Below, in pieces: positions 8,672-17,492 of a DNA stretch of 64,000 nt. Location: NCBI GenBank assembly GCA_943369485.1, contig CALRNH020000001.1:186001-250000 (forward strand), in the 5' to 3' direction. The notes beneath the pieces are model-generated. The model was not told where the DNA came from. It worked only from the letters and a program-made list of their open reading frames with translations, and ran no database searches. The DNA is from ATX-6F1 sp943369485. Lineage in GTDB: Bacteria; Cyanobacteriota; Cyanobacteriia; PCC-6307; Cyanobiaceae. The translations under genes and the position numbers were made by a program. Numbering within the stretch: position 1 is the stretch's first letter; each line of letters opens with the position of its first letter.

Positions 8672-10113
8672 CGCTTCAGGTCTGGTTCGATCAGGGAGGC
8701 CGCCACCACCGTCGCCAACTGGTTCAGATGCCCATCTTGGGTGTGGGGGTTCCCCAGCACGGCCTTGAGGTGATGGCGCCCCCGATAGAGGGGACGCGAA
8801 AGCATCAGCTGATCCTCGAGCAACCGTTGACGGGTGCGCGTGGACCAACGCTCCGCCTGATCGCGGTCGAGGCCTATGGGCGTGAAGGCCAGCAGATGCA
8901 AGGGGCCACCCAGCAGCTCCAGTTCCAGAGGGTGGAGCTTGCGCTCCAACAGGCGCCGACGTTCGATGGCACCGTCGATCACCGCCTCGATCCCCGACAG
9001 GCCCAACTGACGCAGTCCAAGCCAGAGCTTGAGAACTTCGCCCGAACGGGTGCCCTGCAGACCGCACTCACCGCCATGGGCCTCCCCCCAACTGGGTTCC
9101 ATGTAGGGCAAACCGGTGCCGAAGGCCGCCAGCAGCTGTTCCGGCTGCCGCAGCAGCAGCGCCGAGGAGGTCTTGGTGATCCCCAGCAGTTTCTGGGGGT
9201 TGAGCGTGATTGAATCGGCCATCTCCATGCCATCGACCCGATGGCGGTGGCGCGCACTCAGGCCGCAGACCGCCCCGATCGCCCCATCCACATGCAGCCA
9301 GATCCCGGCCGGATGGCAGAGCGCGGCCAGCTCAGCGATAGGATCCACCGCCCCACGCACCGTGGTCCCGGCGGTGGCCACCAGGGTGATCACGGGACGA
9401 CCCAGGCGCTTCAATTCACTTAACCGCTCGCTGAGGCGCTCGAGATCGAGTCGCCCGAACCGATCCGTTGGAACGCTGATCAGTGCCTCAGGAGGCAGAC
9501 CCATCACCCTGATCGCCTTCTGGAGCGACACGTGGGCATCGGCGCTGGTCAGCACCACCGCGCGGGGATCGTGGGCCAGCCCGCGACTGTGGCGCGCCGT
9601 CACCAGGGCGGTGAGATTGCTGAGGCTGCCGCCACTGGCCAGCACGCCACCGCCGCTCTCACCGAGGCCCAGGCGGCGGGCGAGCCAGGCGCACAGATTC
9701 CGCTCGAGATGAGTGAGGCTGGGGGAAAGCTCTTCGGCCAGCAGATTGTTGTTCAGACCGGCACAGATCAGCTCGGCCACCACCGAGGCTCCCAGGGGCG
9801 GCGGATCGAGGTGAGCGATGGCGCCAGGATGGTTGGCGTTGTAGGCCCCCTCCATCACCAGCTGCAGATCTTCGAGCAGCCTGCCGCTGGGAAGGCCCTG
9901 GGCCTCTGGTTCCACCACCGGCATCACGCTCAGGGCCGGCAAGGGCGGACGCTGATCTGCCGTGGCCAACCAACGGCAGAGCAGAGCCGACGCCTCAGCA
10001 AGGAAGGCCTCCAGGACCGGATCCCGTTGGGCCGGGTCGGCGAAGGGAAGTGGGTCGCCGTTCGGCTCCTGATGGGGCGTGACGGCCAAGGTCGAGCCGG
10101 GAGATCTGATCAT
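8668..10113 (-). CDS. PLP-dependent group II decarboxylase
   Basis: This 481-residue protein belongs to the glutamate/aromatic/diaminobutyrate decarboxylase superfamily. It shows HPGAIAHLDPPPLGASVVAEL near the N terminus, the cofactor region SADAHVSLQKA, LHVDGAIGA, and the Schiff-base lysine in LNPQKLLGITKTSS. The substrate cannot be read from the sequence; a 2,4-diaminobutyrate- or aspartate-type decarboxylase is most likely for cyanobacterial members. The ATG start at 10111-10113 lies 23 bp from the tadA GTG start candidate on the other strand. Its stop overlaps the small membrane protein. Confidence 0.88.
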   Translation of the reverse strand: MIRSPGSTLAVTPHQEPNGDPLPFADPAQRDPVLEAFLAEASALLCRWLATADQRPPLPALSVMPVVEPEAQGLPSGRLLEDLQLVMEGAYNANHPGAIAHLDPPPLGASVVAELICAGLNNNLLAEELSPSLTHLERNLCAWLARRLGLGESGGGVLASGGSLSNLTALVTARHSRGLAHDPRAVVLTSADAHVSLQKAIRVMGLPPEALISVPTDRFGRLDLERLSERLSELKRLGRPVITLVATAGTTVRGAVDPIAELAALCHPAGIWLHVDGAIGAVCGLSARHRHRVDGMEMADSITLNPQKLLGITKTSSALLLRQPEQLLAAFGTGLPYMEPSWGEAHGGECGLQGTRSGEVLKLWLGLRQLGLSGIEAVIDGAIERRRLLERKLHPLELELLGGPLHLLAFTPIGLDRDQAERWSTRTRQRLLEDQLMLSRPLYRGRHHLKAVLGNPHTQDGHLNQLATVVAASLIEPDLKR

Positions 10114-10196
10114 TCTCGCTTGCGGGGTGTCAGCCTGTGGCCAAAATCCAGCTGAGGCGGGTGGCCCCAGAGTCGTTCGAGTTCAAGCCATGCCCC

Positions 10197-10679
10197 ATGG
10201 ATGAACCGCTGCAGCGGCTTTGGATGGCTCGGCTGTCGCGATTGGCGATGCGCATTGGTGAGCGGGGGGAGATCCCGGTGGCGGCCGTGATCCTCGATGG
10301 CCGTGGCCTCGCCCTGGCCTGGGGCAGCAACCGCCGCGAGCGCCAGGCTGATCCCCTTGGCCACGCTGAACTGGTGGCGTTGCAGCGGGCCGCCAGGCTG
10401 CGGGGTGACTGGCGTTTCAATGACTGCACGCTGCTGGTGACGCTGGAGCCCTGCCCGATGTGCGCCGGGGCCCTGGTGCAGGCACGCATGGGCCGGGTGG
10501 TCTTTGGAGCCCGCGATCCCAAACGCGGGGCCCTGGGCAGCTGCCTGGATCTCTCCACCGACTCCAGCGCCCATCACCACATGGAGGTGGTGCCGGAGGT
10601 GGACGCGGCGGCGAACAGCCAGCTGCTCGAGGACTGGTTCAGGCGGCGACGGCAGCAACAGCGGGAGCCCCAGCCCTGA
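10197..10679 (+). CDS. tadA: tRNA-specific adenosine deaminase
   Basis: TadA converts A34 to inosine in the tRNA-Arg(ACG) anticodon. With the ATG at 10197 the product is 160 residues and starts MDEPLQRLWM. A GTG at 10137 would add 20 residues without family support. Zinc ligands and the proton shuttle are present: His56-Ala-Glu58 and Cys86-Pro-Met-Cys89 (PCPMCAGAL). The RxxxFGxxDxKxGAxGS segment (RVVFGARDPKRGALGS) is typical of TadA rather than of cytidine or guanine deaminases. Its 3' end overlaps the convergent aminotransferase gene by 41 bp. Confidence 0.93.
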   Translation: MDEPLQRLWMARLSRLAMRIGERGEIPVAAVILDGRGLALAWGSNRRERQADPLGHAELVALQRAARLRGDWRFNDCTLLVTLEPCPMCAGALVQARMGRVVFGARDPKRGALGSCLDLSTDSSAHHHMEVVPEVDAAANSQLLEDWFRRRRQQQREPQP

Positions 10680-11835
10680 AGGCCGGCAGTTCCTTCTCAA
10701 GCAGATCGAGCAGCAGATCCACGTTCTCAGGGGTGCTGTTGTAGCCCATCAGACCGATGCGCCAGACCTTGCCGGCCAGGGCACCCAGGCCGCCGCCGAT
10801 TTCGATGCCGTACTTGTTCAGCAGGTGCAGGCTGAAGGCCTTGCCATCGACACCTTCTGGGATGCAGACGGTGGTGAGGGTGGGGAGCCGAAGCGGTTCG
10901 GGCACATGAAGCTCAAGGCCCAGACGCTCCAGACCGGCCCAGAGGCGCTCGGCGTTGCTGCGATGACGGGCCCAGGCGTTCTCGATGCCCTCGTCGGCCA
11001 GGAGACGCAGGGCCTCGCGAATGCCGAAATTCATGTTCACCGGGGCGGTGTGGTGATACACCCGATTGCTGCCCCAGTACTGATTCAGCAGGGAGACATC
11101 CAGATACCAGTTGGGCACCTTGCCGCTGCGGGCACTGAGCTTGGCCTCGGCCCGGGGCCCCATGGTGAACGGGCCCAGGCCGGGAGGGCAGCTGAGCCCC
11201 TTCTGGCTGCAGCTGTAGGCCAGGTCCACCCCCCAGGCATCGAGGTGAATGGGCACCGCCCCGAGCGAGGTGACCGTATCAAGCAGCAGCAGGGTGCCGT
11301 GCCGGCGGCAGAGCTCACCGATCCCCTCCATGGGCTGCAGCACGCCGGTGGAGGTTTCAGCGTGGACCAGGGCCAGGATCGCCGGTTTGTGTTGCTCCAG
11401 GGCCGCTTCGATTTCAGCGAGGCTGAAGGCCTCACCCCAGGGGCGCTCGATCGTGTGGACCTCGGCCCTGTAGCGCTCGGCCATGTCCACCAAGCGCAAG
11501 CCGAAGTAGCCCTTGACGGCGACCAACACCCTGTCGCCCGGTTCCACCATGTTGGCGATGGTGGCCTCCATGGCGGCGCTTCCGGTGCCGCTCATCGGAA
11601 TGGTGAGACGGTTGTCGGTCTGCCAGGCGTAACGCAGAAGCTCCTGAACCTCGCCCATCAGCTCGATATAGAGCGGATCGAGATGGCCGATCGGCATGCG
11701 CGAGAGCGCCGCCAGCACCGTGGGATGGGCATTGGAGGGTCCTGGGCCCAGCAGCAGACGATCAGGCGTGGCGATCGGGGCCAGTTGTTGCCTGTGGCGA
11801 TCGCTCACGGGGGCGGAAGAGGAAGGGAGGGCCAA
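10639..11835 (-). CDS. Class V aminotransferase, alanine-glyoxylate / serine-pyruvate type
   Basis: This 398-residue PLP enzyme matches the AGXT/serine-glyoxylate family. It has LLGPGPSNAHP at the N terminus, the cofactor loop SGTGSAAMEA, LLLDTVTSLGAVP and the Schiff-base lysine in SQKGLSCPPGLG. In cyanobacteria the family takes part in photorespiratory glycolate metabolism by transaminating glyoxylate to glycine. The TTG at 11835 is the longest start, and an in-frame GTG near 11808 is an alternative. It is convergent with tadA. Confidence 0.9.
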   Translation of the reverse strand: MALPSSSAPVSDRHRQQLAPIATPDRLLLGPGPSNAHPTVLAALSRMPIGHLDPLYIELMGEVQELLRYAWQTDNRLTIPMSGTGSAAMEATIANMVEPGDRVLVAVKGYFGLRLVDMAERYRAEVHTIERPWGEAFSLAEIEAALEQHKPAILALVHAETSTGVLQPMEGIGELCRRHGTLLLLDTVTSLGAVPIHLDAWGVDLAYSCSQKGLSCPPGLGPFTMGPRAEAKLSARSGKVPNWYLDVSLLNQYWGSNRVYHHTAPVNMNFGIREALRLLADEGIENAWARHRSNAERLWAGLERLGLELHVPEPLRLPTLTTVCIPEGVDGKAFSLHLLNKYGIEIGGGLGALAGKVWRIGLMGYNSTPENVDLLLDLLEKELPAFRAGAPAVAAVAA

Positions 11836-11891
11836 GTCCTGAACCGGAGAAGAAACAAGTGGGGTGAAGCCTAATCAGCGGCGTGATCGCC

Positions 11892-12410
11892 TCAGCGGGC
11901 GCGCACGTTCGTCGCCGCCAGACCCTTGGCCATGTGATCAAAAGGAACCCGCACCAGGCTCGCCTGGGGGAAACCAGCCTGAGCCAACATCTCGATCACC
12001 ACATCGCCCAGCAGGGCGATGCCGCGCACGGTCGGACCTGTGGGCACCCCCAAACTCTTGTAGGTGTCATCGAGACCATTGAGCACGCGCTCATCGAGAA
12101 TCTGGGGGTCGTCGGCCACCAGGGCGTAGCTGGCGTAGCGCAGGAAGTAATCGAGGTCGCGCAGACAGGCCGCCCAGCGGCGCGTTGTGTAAGCGTTGCC
12201 GCCGGGCAGCAGCAGTTCAGGGTCTTGGGCGAACAGCCGCTGGCTGGCCTCGCGCACGATTTCTCCGGCCTCGCGGTTGATCAGCTCGGCGGCGGCCAGG
12301 CGGACCTCCGCTTCTGCGAAATAACTGGCAGCCCGCTCGAGGGCCTCGCGGTCGAAGTAGCGCCCCAGCTGGTCGTAGCGGCCGATCAGGCCCGTGATGG
12401 CATCACGCAT
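11892..12410 (-). CDS. apcF: Allophycocyanin beta-18 subunit
   Basis: This phycobilisome-core subunit replaces one beta chain in the terminal-emitter trimer. The 172-residue protein has the globin-like phycobiliprotein sequence with Asn72 (site of gamma-N-methylation) in LLLPGGNAYTTRRWAAC, and the bilin-attachment residue Cys82. Similarity to ApcF (GRYFDREALERAASYFAEAE, QDPELLLPGGN, TGPTVRGIALL) is closer than to ApcB, and the product is longer than the 161-residue ApcB. It is divergent from glnA across a 236-bp gap. Confidence 0.9.
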   Translation of the reverse strand: MRDAITGLIGRYDQLGRYFDREALERAASYFAEAEVRLAAAELINREAGEIVREASQRLFAQDPELLLPGGNAYTTRRWAACLRDLDYFLRYASYALVADDPQILDERVLNGLDDTYKSLGVPTGPTVRGIALLGDVVIEMLAQAGFPQASLVRVPFDHMAKGLAATNVRAR

Positions 12411-12646
12411 GTCGCTCAGATCGACTCACCTGGGCGGAAACTAGCACCCGCAAATGTGCAAAACCCAGTCTCCACGCTGGATCTGGCGAATCTGACAGAA
12501 ACGGTTACGCAAGCCGGCGCAGACCTTCGATCAGCCTCCATGGCGGAGCAAACAGTCGCAACCGACACCAAGGGGCCTGCGAGGGCTGCCTACGTTCCGC
12601 GCGCTTCCCCACCGGGACGCCGACCATTGCTCGATTCCTCCCTTCC

Positions 12647-14068
12647 ATGGCCCAGTCAGCCCAGGACGTCCTCCGCCAGATCAAGGATGAGGAGATCGAT
12701 CTGATCGATCTCAAGTTCGCCGATCTGCACGGCAAGTGGCAGCACCTCACGGTCCACGCCGATCTGATCTCGGCGGATTCCTTCAGCGAGGGGCTGGCCT
12801 TCGACGGCTCGTCGATCCGTGGCTGGAAGGCGATCAACGAATCGGATATGGCGATGGTGCCCGATCCCGCCACCGCCTGGATCGACCCCTTCTACCGCCA
12901 CAAGACCCTCAGCCTGATCTGCTCGATCAAGGAACCCCGCAGTGGCCAGCCCTATGGCCGCTGCCCCCGTTCCCTGGCCCTGAAGGCCGTTGAACACCTG
13001 CGCAGCAGCGGCCTTGCCGACATGGCCTTTTTTGGCCCAGAGCCAGAATTCTTCCTGTTCGACGACGTCCGTTACAACTCCAGCGAGGGTGGGTGCTTCT
13101 ACAGTGTCGATTCGATCGAGGCTCCATGGAACAGCGGACGCCTCGAGGAGGGCGGAAACCTGGCTTACAAGAACAATGTCAAGGAGGGCTACTTCCCCGT
13201 CGCCCCCAACGACATCTTCCAGGACATTCGCAGCGAGATGTTACTCACCCTTGCTCAGCTGGGAGTGCCGATCGAGAAGCACCACCATGAAGTGGCCGCC
13301 GCTGGGCAACAGGAGCTGGGCATCAAGTTCGCCGAGCTGATCAGTGCGGCGGACAACGTACTCATCTACAAGTACGTGGTGAGAAATGTGGCGCGAAAAT
13401 ACGGCAAGACCGCCACATTCATGCCCAAACCCGTCTTCGACGACAACGGCAGCGGCATGCATGTGCACCAGAGTCTCTGGAAGGGGGGACAACCCTTGTT
13501 TTATGGGGAGGGCACCTATGCCAACCTCTCCCAGACTGCGCGCTGGTACATCGGCGGCCTGCTCAAGCACGCCCCCAGCTTCCTCGCCTTCACCAACCCC
13601 ACCACCAACAGCTACAAACGGCTGGTACCTGGATTTGAGGCCCCGGTGAATCTGGTGTATTCCCAGGGCAACCGTTCGTCCGCCATCCGTATACCGCTCA
13701 CGGGTCCAAGCCCAAAGGCCAAGCGCCTGGAATTCCGCTCCGGCGATGCCCTGGCGAACCCCTATCTGGCCTTCAGCGCCATGCTTCTGGCCGGCCTTGA
13801 TGGCATCAAGAATCAGCTGGATCCAGGCAATGGCACCGATGTGGACCTGTTCGAGCTCTCCGCCGATGAGCTGGCCAAGATCTCCACGGTTCCCGCCTCC
13901 CTGGGCGGCGCCCTCGAATCCCTTGAGGCGGACAAGGACTACCTGCTGGCCGGTGGAGTGTTCAGCGAGGACTTCATCAGCAACTGGATCGCTCTCAAGT
14001 ACGAGGAAGTGCAACAGCTGCGTCAGCGGCCCCACCCCTACGAATTCAGCCTCTACTACGACGCCTGA
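12647..14068 (+). CDS. glnA: Glutamine synthetase, type I
   Basis: GlnA ligates ammonia to glutamate and is the entry point of nitrogen assimilation. The 473-residue sequence has DLKFADLHGKWQHLT, AFDGSSIRGW, the active-site block HHHEVAAAGQQELG, NPTTNSYKRLVPGFEAPVN and the C terminus PHPYEFSLYYDA. The residue matching the adenylylated tyrosine of enterobacterial enzymes is Phe402 (DLFEL), so adenylylation control is absent. Cyanobacterial GS is instead inhibited by small inactivating factors. I saw no clear GTAN8TAC NtcA site in the 236-bp upstream gap and no inactivating-factor gene nearby. Confidence 0.97.
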   Translation: MAQSAQDVLRQIKDEEIDLIDLKFADLHGKWQHLTVHADLISADSFSEGLAFDGSSIRGWKAINESDMAMVPDPATAWIDPFYRHKTLSLICSIKEPRSGQPYGRCPRSLALKAVEHLRSSGLADMAFFGPEPEFFLFDDVRYNSSEGGCFYSVDSIEAPWNSGRLEEGGNLAYKNNVKEGYFPVAPNDIFQDIRSEMLLTLAQLGVPIEKHHHEVAAAGQQELGIKFAELISAADNVLIYKYVVRNVARKYGKTATFMPKPVFDDNGSGMHVHQSLWKGGQPLFYGEGTYANLSQTARWYIGGLLKHAPSFLAFTNPTTNSYKRLVPGFEAPVNLVYSQGNRSSAIRIPLTGPSPKAKRLEFRSGDALANPYLAFSAMLLAGLDGIKNQLDPGNGTDVDLFELSADELAKISTVPASLGGALESLEADKDYLLAGGVFSEDFISNWIALKYEEVQQLRQRPHPYEFSLYYDA

Positions 14069-14091
14069 TCGGTCGAACTGATCGCTCGACG

Positions 14092-14119
14092 GCTGGGCGG
14101 GCGTCGGACGCCCAACAGC
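14092..14119. terminator. GC-rich inverted repeat between convergent genes
   Basis: The sequence GCTG-GGC-GGGCGT-cgg-ACGCCC-aa-CAGC forms a hairpin between the end of glnA and the end of the minus-strand gene at 14121. There is no T-tract, so intrinsic termination is uncertain. Its position suits a shared 3'-end structure. Confidence 0.35.
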
Positions 14120-14120
14120 T

Positions 14121-14444
14121 TCAGCGGCGGTGCTGCAGTTGCTCCATGGCGCTGTCATGCAGATGCCGTTCATGGGCCTGACGGCGGGCCCAGGCCAGCT
14201 GCTGGCCGATGGCATCCCTGTCGCCGTTCAGGTCGTGATGGGTGGTGATCTGGGCCCTCCGGGCGCCGCTGCGGAGGCGCTCACGGCCATGGAGAGTCGC
14301 CCAGATCAGATGCTCCCTGTCCACCGCCAGGGGCGATCCCTGGGCGTCGGCCTGGATCACGGCTCTGGTGGCGTCCAGGCCTGAGCTGGCTTCCAGGGCC
14401 GTGGTCCACTCGGTGGCCCCCGGCTGCCAACGACCGCTGCCCAT
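14121..14444 (-). CDS. Conserved-looking hypothetical protein
   Basis: This 107-residue, soluble, arginine-rich protein starts MGSGRWQPGATEW. I chose the ATG at 14442-14444 because the upstream extension is low-complexity and unlike a normal N terminus. It has no membrane segment or motif I can name. It is convergent with glnA and divergent from the methyltransferase gene. The function is unknown. Confidence 0.5.
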   Translation of the reverse strand: MGSGRWQPGATEWTTALEASSGLDATRAVIQADAQGSPLAVDREHLIWATLHGRERLRSGARRAQITTHHDLNGDRDAIGQQLAWARRQAHERHLHDSAMEQLQHRR

Positions 14445-14561
14445 GGAGCCTCGTCCCGTCTGGGTCAATTCTGTAGCTGTCACTACTGAAGTTGGTCGTC
14501 GTACGTCAATCTTCACTGCGACCCGCTGCCCCAGCGCGAGGGCCAGCGCGCCCACAGCGGA

Positions 14562-14587
14562 GGCCCCCATCGGTTGGAATGGGGGCC
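14562..14587. promoter_or_regulatory. Perfect 9-bp inverted repeat upstream of methyltransferase
   Basis: GGCCCCCAT (14562-14570), an 8-base loop and ATGGGGGCC (14579-14587) form a very stable hairpin ending 15 bases before the chosen start at 14603. An in-frame ATG at 14579 lies inside the right arm. The element could block or regulate translation, or act as a terminator-like structure. Confidence 0.45.
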
Positions 14588-14602
14588 AATGCGGGAACTC
14601 CC

Positions 14603-15664
14603 ATGCCGGATCTGGTCACCAAGCTGGCCTACCAGACCCTGCAGCAGGGCAAGAGCCTGATGGGGCTGGCCCACAAGGAGCTGAGCACGCGTTTGATGGG
14701 CCTGCTCGATCCGGTCAATGTCCCCAAGACGGTCCCGGTTTCGAGCGAGGTGCTGCAATCCATGCGGGCCTCGATGGAGCGGCTCCTGGCGCTCGACTGG
14801 GAGGAAGCGGAGCGGGGCCTCTACCCGGCCTCACTGCTGTTCGATGCCCCCTGGCTTGACTGGGCCACCCGTTACCCGCTGGTTTGGCTCGACATGCCGC
14901 TGATCTGGAACCGGCGCAGCCAGCGCAAGGTGCGGGATCTGCCCGCCGATGTGCGGCCTGAGGACTACCCGGGCTATTACCTGCAGAACTTTCATCACCA
15001 GACCGACGGCTACCTCAGTGATCACTCCGCCGCCCTCTACGACCTGCAGGTGGAGATCCTGTTCAACGGCAGCGCCGATCCGATGCGCCGGCGGGTGCTT
15101 CAGCCCCTGGTGCGAGGTCTGCGGACGTTCGCCGAACGCTCCAGCAGGCAGCTGCGGGTTCTGGACGTGGCCACCGGCACCGGCCGCACCTTGCGTCAGA
15201 TCCGCGGAGCCCTGCCGGAGGCCCAGCTGGTGGGCCTCGACCTATCGGCCTCCTACCTGCGTCAGGCCAACCGCTGGTTGAGCCAGCCAAGCCGCGAACT
15301 TCCCCAGCTGGTGCAGGCCAATGCCGAGCAGATGCCCTTCGCCGATGGAACCATGCAGGCGGTGACCTGTGTGTTCCTGTTCCATGAGCTGCCAAGGGAG
15401 GCGCGACAGAACGTGCTCAAGGAGTGCTTCAGGGTGCTCGAGCCGGGTGGAGTGCTGGTGCTCGCCGACTCGGTGCAGATCGCCGATTCACCCCAGTTCA
15501 TGGCCGTGATGGAGAACTTCCGGCGGATGTTCCATGAGCCCTATTACCGGGACTACATCGCCGATGACATCGAGGCGCATCTGCGTGACGCCGGTTTTGA
15601 AGGGGTGGCCGGCGAAAGCCATTTCATGACCCGGGTCTGGAGTGCCCGCAAGGCGGCCGCCTGA
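14603..15664 (+). CDS. SAM-dependent class I methyltransferase
   Basis: With the ATG at 14603 the product is 353 residues and starts MPDLVTKLAYQ. The first half is a cyanobacterium/plastid-type extension (PADVRPEDYPGYYLQNFHHQTDGYLSDHSAALYD). The second half is a Rossmann methyltransferase, with motif I LRVLDVATGTGRTL, LVGLDLSASYL, VQANAEQMPF and VLEPGGVLVLADS. A similar extension plus methyltransferase occurs in chloroplast-related proteins of uncertain substrate, so I name none. ATGs further upstream (14579 and earlier) are less likely. Confidence 0.82.
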   Translation: MPDLVTKLAYQTLQQGKSLMGLAHKELSTRLMGLLDPVNVPKTVPVSSEVLQSMRASMERLLALDWEEAERGLYPASLLFDAPWLDWATRYPLVWLDMPLIWNRRSQRKVRDLPADVRPEDYPGYYLQNFHHQTDGYLSDHSAALYDLQVEILFNGSADPMRRRVLQPLVRGLRTFAERSSRQLRVLDVATGTGRTLRQIRGALPEAQLVGLDLSASYLRQANRWLSQPSRELPQLVQANAEQMPFADGTMQAVTCVFLFHELPREARQNVLKECFRVLEPGGVLVLADSVQIADSPQFMAVMENFRRMFHEPYYRDYIADDIEAHLRDAGFEGVAGESHFMTRVWSARKAAA

Positions 15665-15708
15665 AACCATCCGGTACACACGCACCGCTGGCCTAAGAGG
15701 TGCTGGCC

Positions 15709-15981
15709 TCAGCGGTGCAGGCAGAGGGCCAGCAACAACCCACCACCACCCCAGCGCAGGGCCGTCCAGAGCACGTTCTCGCTCCAATCGGTCCCACGCA
15801 GGGCCGGGGGCAAGGGATCCAGCAACCGCTGCGCCGTGGACAGGCGCTGGCGCAGGCGCCGGCTGCTGGAACCGTTATCTCCTCTGCTGAGCCGATCGGC
15901 ACGGCTCACCTGACCCAGCAGCACGCTGAGTGCGTGCAACCAGCGACCAGTGGGATAGGGAGTGCGCGATGGGCGGGCCAT
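15709..15981 (-). CDS. Hypothetical protein with C-terminal membrane segment
   Basis: This 90-residue protein starts MARPSRTPYPTGRWLHAL. It has a basic middle (SRRLRQRLSTAQRLLDPLPPALRG) and a hydrophobic C-terminal helix (WTALRWGGGGLLLALCLHR). The ATG at 15979-15981 was chosen because the longer frame is antisense to the plus-strand gene at 16054. No known family is recognised. It may be a tail-anchored membrane protein. Confidence 0.5.
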   Translation of the reverse strand: MARPSRTPYPTGRWLHALSVLLGQVSRADRLSRGDNGSSSRRLRQRLSTAQRLLDPLPPALRGTDWSENVLWTALRWGGGGLLLALCLHR

Positions 15982-16053
15982 GGGGCCAGGATGGACCGAG
16001 GCTGCCCCTGTCGTCCAGTGTCCGAATCGATCGCCCAGCCGATTCCCGTGAGC

Positions 16054-16338
16054 ATGGCCAACCGCCATGGCTGGCCTGCGGGAAGCGCGGAGGCCGCGAT
16101 CCAGCTCCACCGGCTGTTGACGATTCATGACCGGGACTGGCATGCCCTCAAAAGCCAGGCGGACCGTCGAGGCGCCGAACAACTGGCCGCCGCCCTTGTG
16201 CAGTTATTGAGCGCTGATCTCTGCAGCGGGGGCCAACAGGAGCAGGCACGCCGCAACGCCATCGAGCTGGCTGAGCATGCCCTGGGCTGGCTCAGGCGTG
16301 AGCGGAAGGATCCCGGCTGCCCGCAGCACGGTCGATGA
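16054..16338 (+). CDS. Small cyanobacterial protein, DUF6439-like
   Basis: This 94-residue, mostly helical, soluble protein has the core AAIQLHRLLTIHDRDWHALKSQADRRGAEQLAAALVQLL and a second helix ending ALGWLRR. I recall this pattern from a picocyanobacterial DUF6439 family but cannot confirm it. Starts at GTG 16018 and ATG 16054 are both possible. Its 3' end overlaps the antisense RsbW-like gene by 47 bp. The function is unknown. Confidence 0.55.
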   Translation: MANRHGWPAGSAEAAIQLHRLLTIHDRDWHALKSQADRRGAEQLAAALVQLLSADLCSGGQQEQARRNAIELAEHALGWLRRERKDPGCPQHGR

Positions 16339-16744
16339 GCCGGCTGGCCATCGACGGTGGACGCCGGGCCGCCACCTGCAGGCGGTTGCCGCGGCGACTC
16401 CAGCGCACGTCATCGAAACAGTGCTGAATCAAAAAGAAGCCCCGTCCTCCCGTCGCATCCTGTCGTTCTGGAAGTCCGAGCGTTCGTGCATCGGTTGGCA
16501 CCCCGCATCCTTCGTCCTGGATCTGCCAGACATACCAACGTGGACTGACAATGCGCCGGATGCGCAGACATTTCCCTGGATCGCAACCATTGCCATGGCG
16601 AACGGCGTTGACCAGGGCCTCCTGCAGGCCGAGCTGCAAGCGCTCCAGCTCCTCAGCCATGGTGATCGGCTCCAGCAACAGCTCCACAAGGGGGGCCAAC
16701 CGCAGGGTCGACGGGGTGATGAAGTCGGCCCAGCGCAACGCCAT
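16292..16744 (-). CDS. RsbW-like ATP-binding protein (anti-sigma / switch kinase type)
   Basis: This 150-residue protein is a single GHKL/HATPase_c_2 domain. The N-box is LGLQEALVNAVRHGN, the G1 box is IQDEGCGV, and the G2-like region is GGRGFFLIQHCFDDV. Proteins of this kind bind anti-sigma antagonists with STAS domains and phosphorylate them. A stand-alone STAS protein is encoded at 54563-54913, but no sigma factor or phosphatase lies next to this gene. The role in partner switching is inferred from the domain. Confidence 0.8.
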   Translation of the reverse strand: MALRWADFITPSTLRLAPLVELLLEPITMAEELERLQLGLQEALVNAVRHGNGCDPGKCLRIRRIVSPRWYVWQIQDEGCGVPTDARTLGLPERQDATGGRGFFLIQHCFDDVRWSRRGNRLQVAARRPPSMASRLIDRAAGSRDPSAHA

Positions 16745-16769
16745 TCCGCCTGATCGATCACTTTTGACC

Positions 16770-17492
16770 CTAACCCTCAGCGCGTTCCTTCAGGGCGGGA
16801 TGGGCGAGCAAGGCATCCATCAGACGCACGCCGCGTAACTGGTTGATCAAAGGCATGTGGCCCTCGGGGGCGTCCAGCGTCCAGGTGAAGGCCGAGGGAT
16901 AGCGGGTCCAGACACCGTCTTGTTTCCAGCCCAGGCGAGGCCAGAGTCGCTCCCAGCGGCCGTCCTGGGCGCGCAGGAGACGGGCCTGCACCGAAAAACC
17001 GAAGCGAGCCCGTGAATAGACCGTCCAGAGCCGGTCGAGGCTCACCAGATCGGTGCCGCTGATCGACTCGACCTCGCTGAAATACACATAACCGCGGCGC
17101 ACCGCTTCGCAACCGGCCAGACGGCGCAGAACGTCGCTGGTGAGGCGATCGGCGGTCTCGAAGTTCTGGTGCATGAGCTGCTGTTGGAGCGGCCCGTGGT
17201 CGATGCCCTGCTCACTGGGGGCCCGCAGCCAACCGTCGGGATGGCATGCCAGGAAGGCCGAGCTCAGGTCGTCCCTGTCTTCCAGCAACAGCTGGATCAG
17301 CGCGCCAGGCCCCCAGTCATCGCCGTCGGGGTCACACCGCTTCAGCCGCTCCACCAGCATCGGCCGCCACTCCTGACGGCGGCTGATCAGCGGGGTCAGC
17401 AGGCCGCGACGCTGGCGCAGCGAAGCGCCCAGAAACTGATCCAACAGCTGCTCGGCGCTCAGGGCTGAGGAGACGGGGGGGCCGGAGAGCAT
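16770..17492 (-). CDS. GUN4 domain protein
   Basis: GUN4 proteins bind protoporphyrin IX and Mg-protoporphyrin and stimulate magnesium chelatase in chlorophyll synthesis. The 240-residue product has an N-terminal helical region (LLDQFLGASLRQRRGLLTPLISRR) and a C-terminal GUN4 domain (about 95-235: TADRLTSDVLRRLAGCEA, DLVSLDRLWTVYSRARFGFSVQ, YPSAFTWTLDAPEGHMPLINQLRG). The ATG at 17490-17492 gives MLSGPPVSS; longer in-frame starts lack support. Cyanobacteria often have several GUN4-domain proteins, so this may be the main Gun4 or a paralog. Confidence 0.88.
   Translation of the reverse strand: MLSGPPVSSALSAEQLLDQFLGASLRQRRGLLTPLISRRQEWRPMLVERLKRCDPDGDDWGPGALIQLLLEDRDDLSSAFLACHPDGWLRAPSEQGIDHGPLQQQLMHQNFETADRLTSDVLRRLAGCEAVRRGYVYFSEVESISGTDLVSLDRLWTVYSRARFGFSVQARLLRAQDGRWERLWPRLGWKQDGVWTRYPSAFTWTLDAPEGHMPLINQLRGVRLMDALLAHPALKERAEG

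Noticed and set aside
12411..12646. NtcA site upstream of glnA
   Set aside because: I looked for GTA-8-TAC on both strands and found no good match.
15709..16182. Longer 157-residue minus-strand frame
   Set aside because: Its first 67 residues are antisense to the gene at 16054 and look non-native, so the start at 15981 was used.
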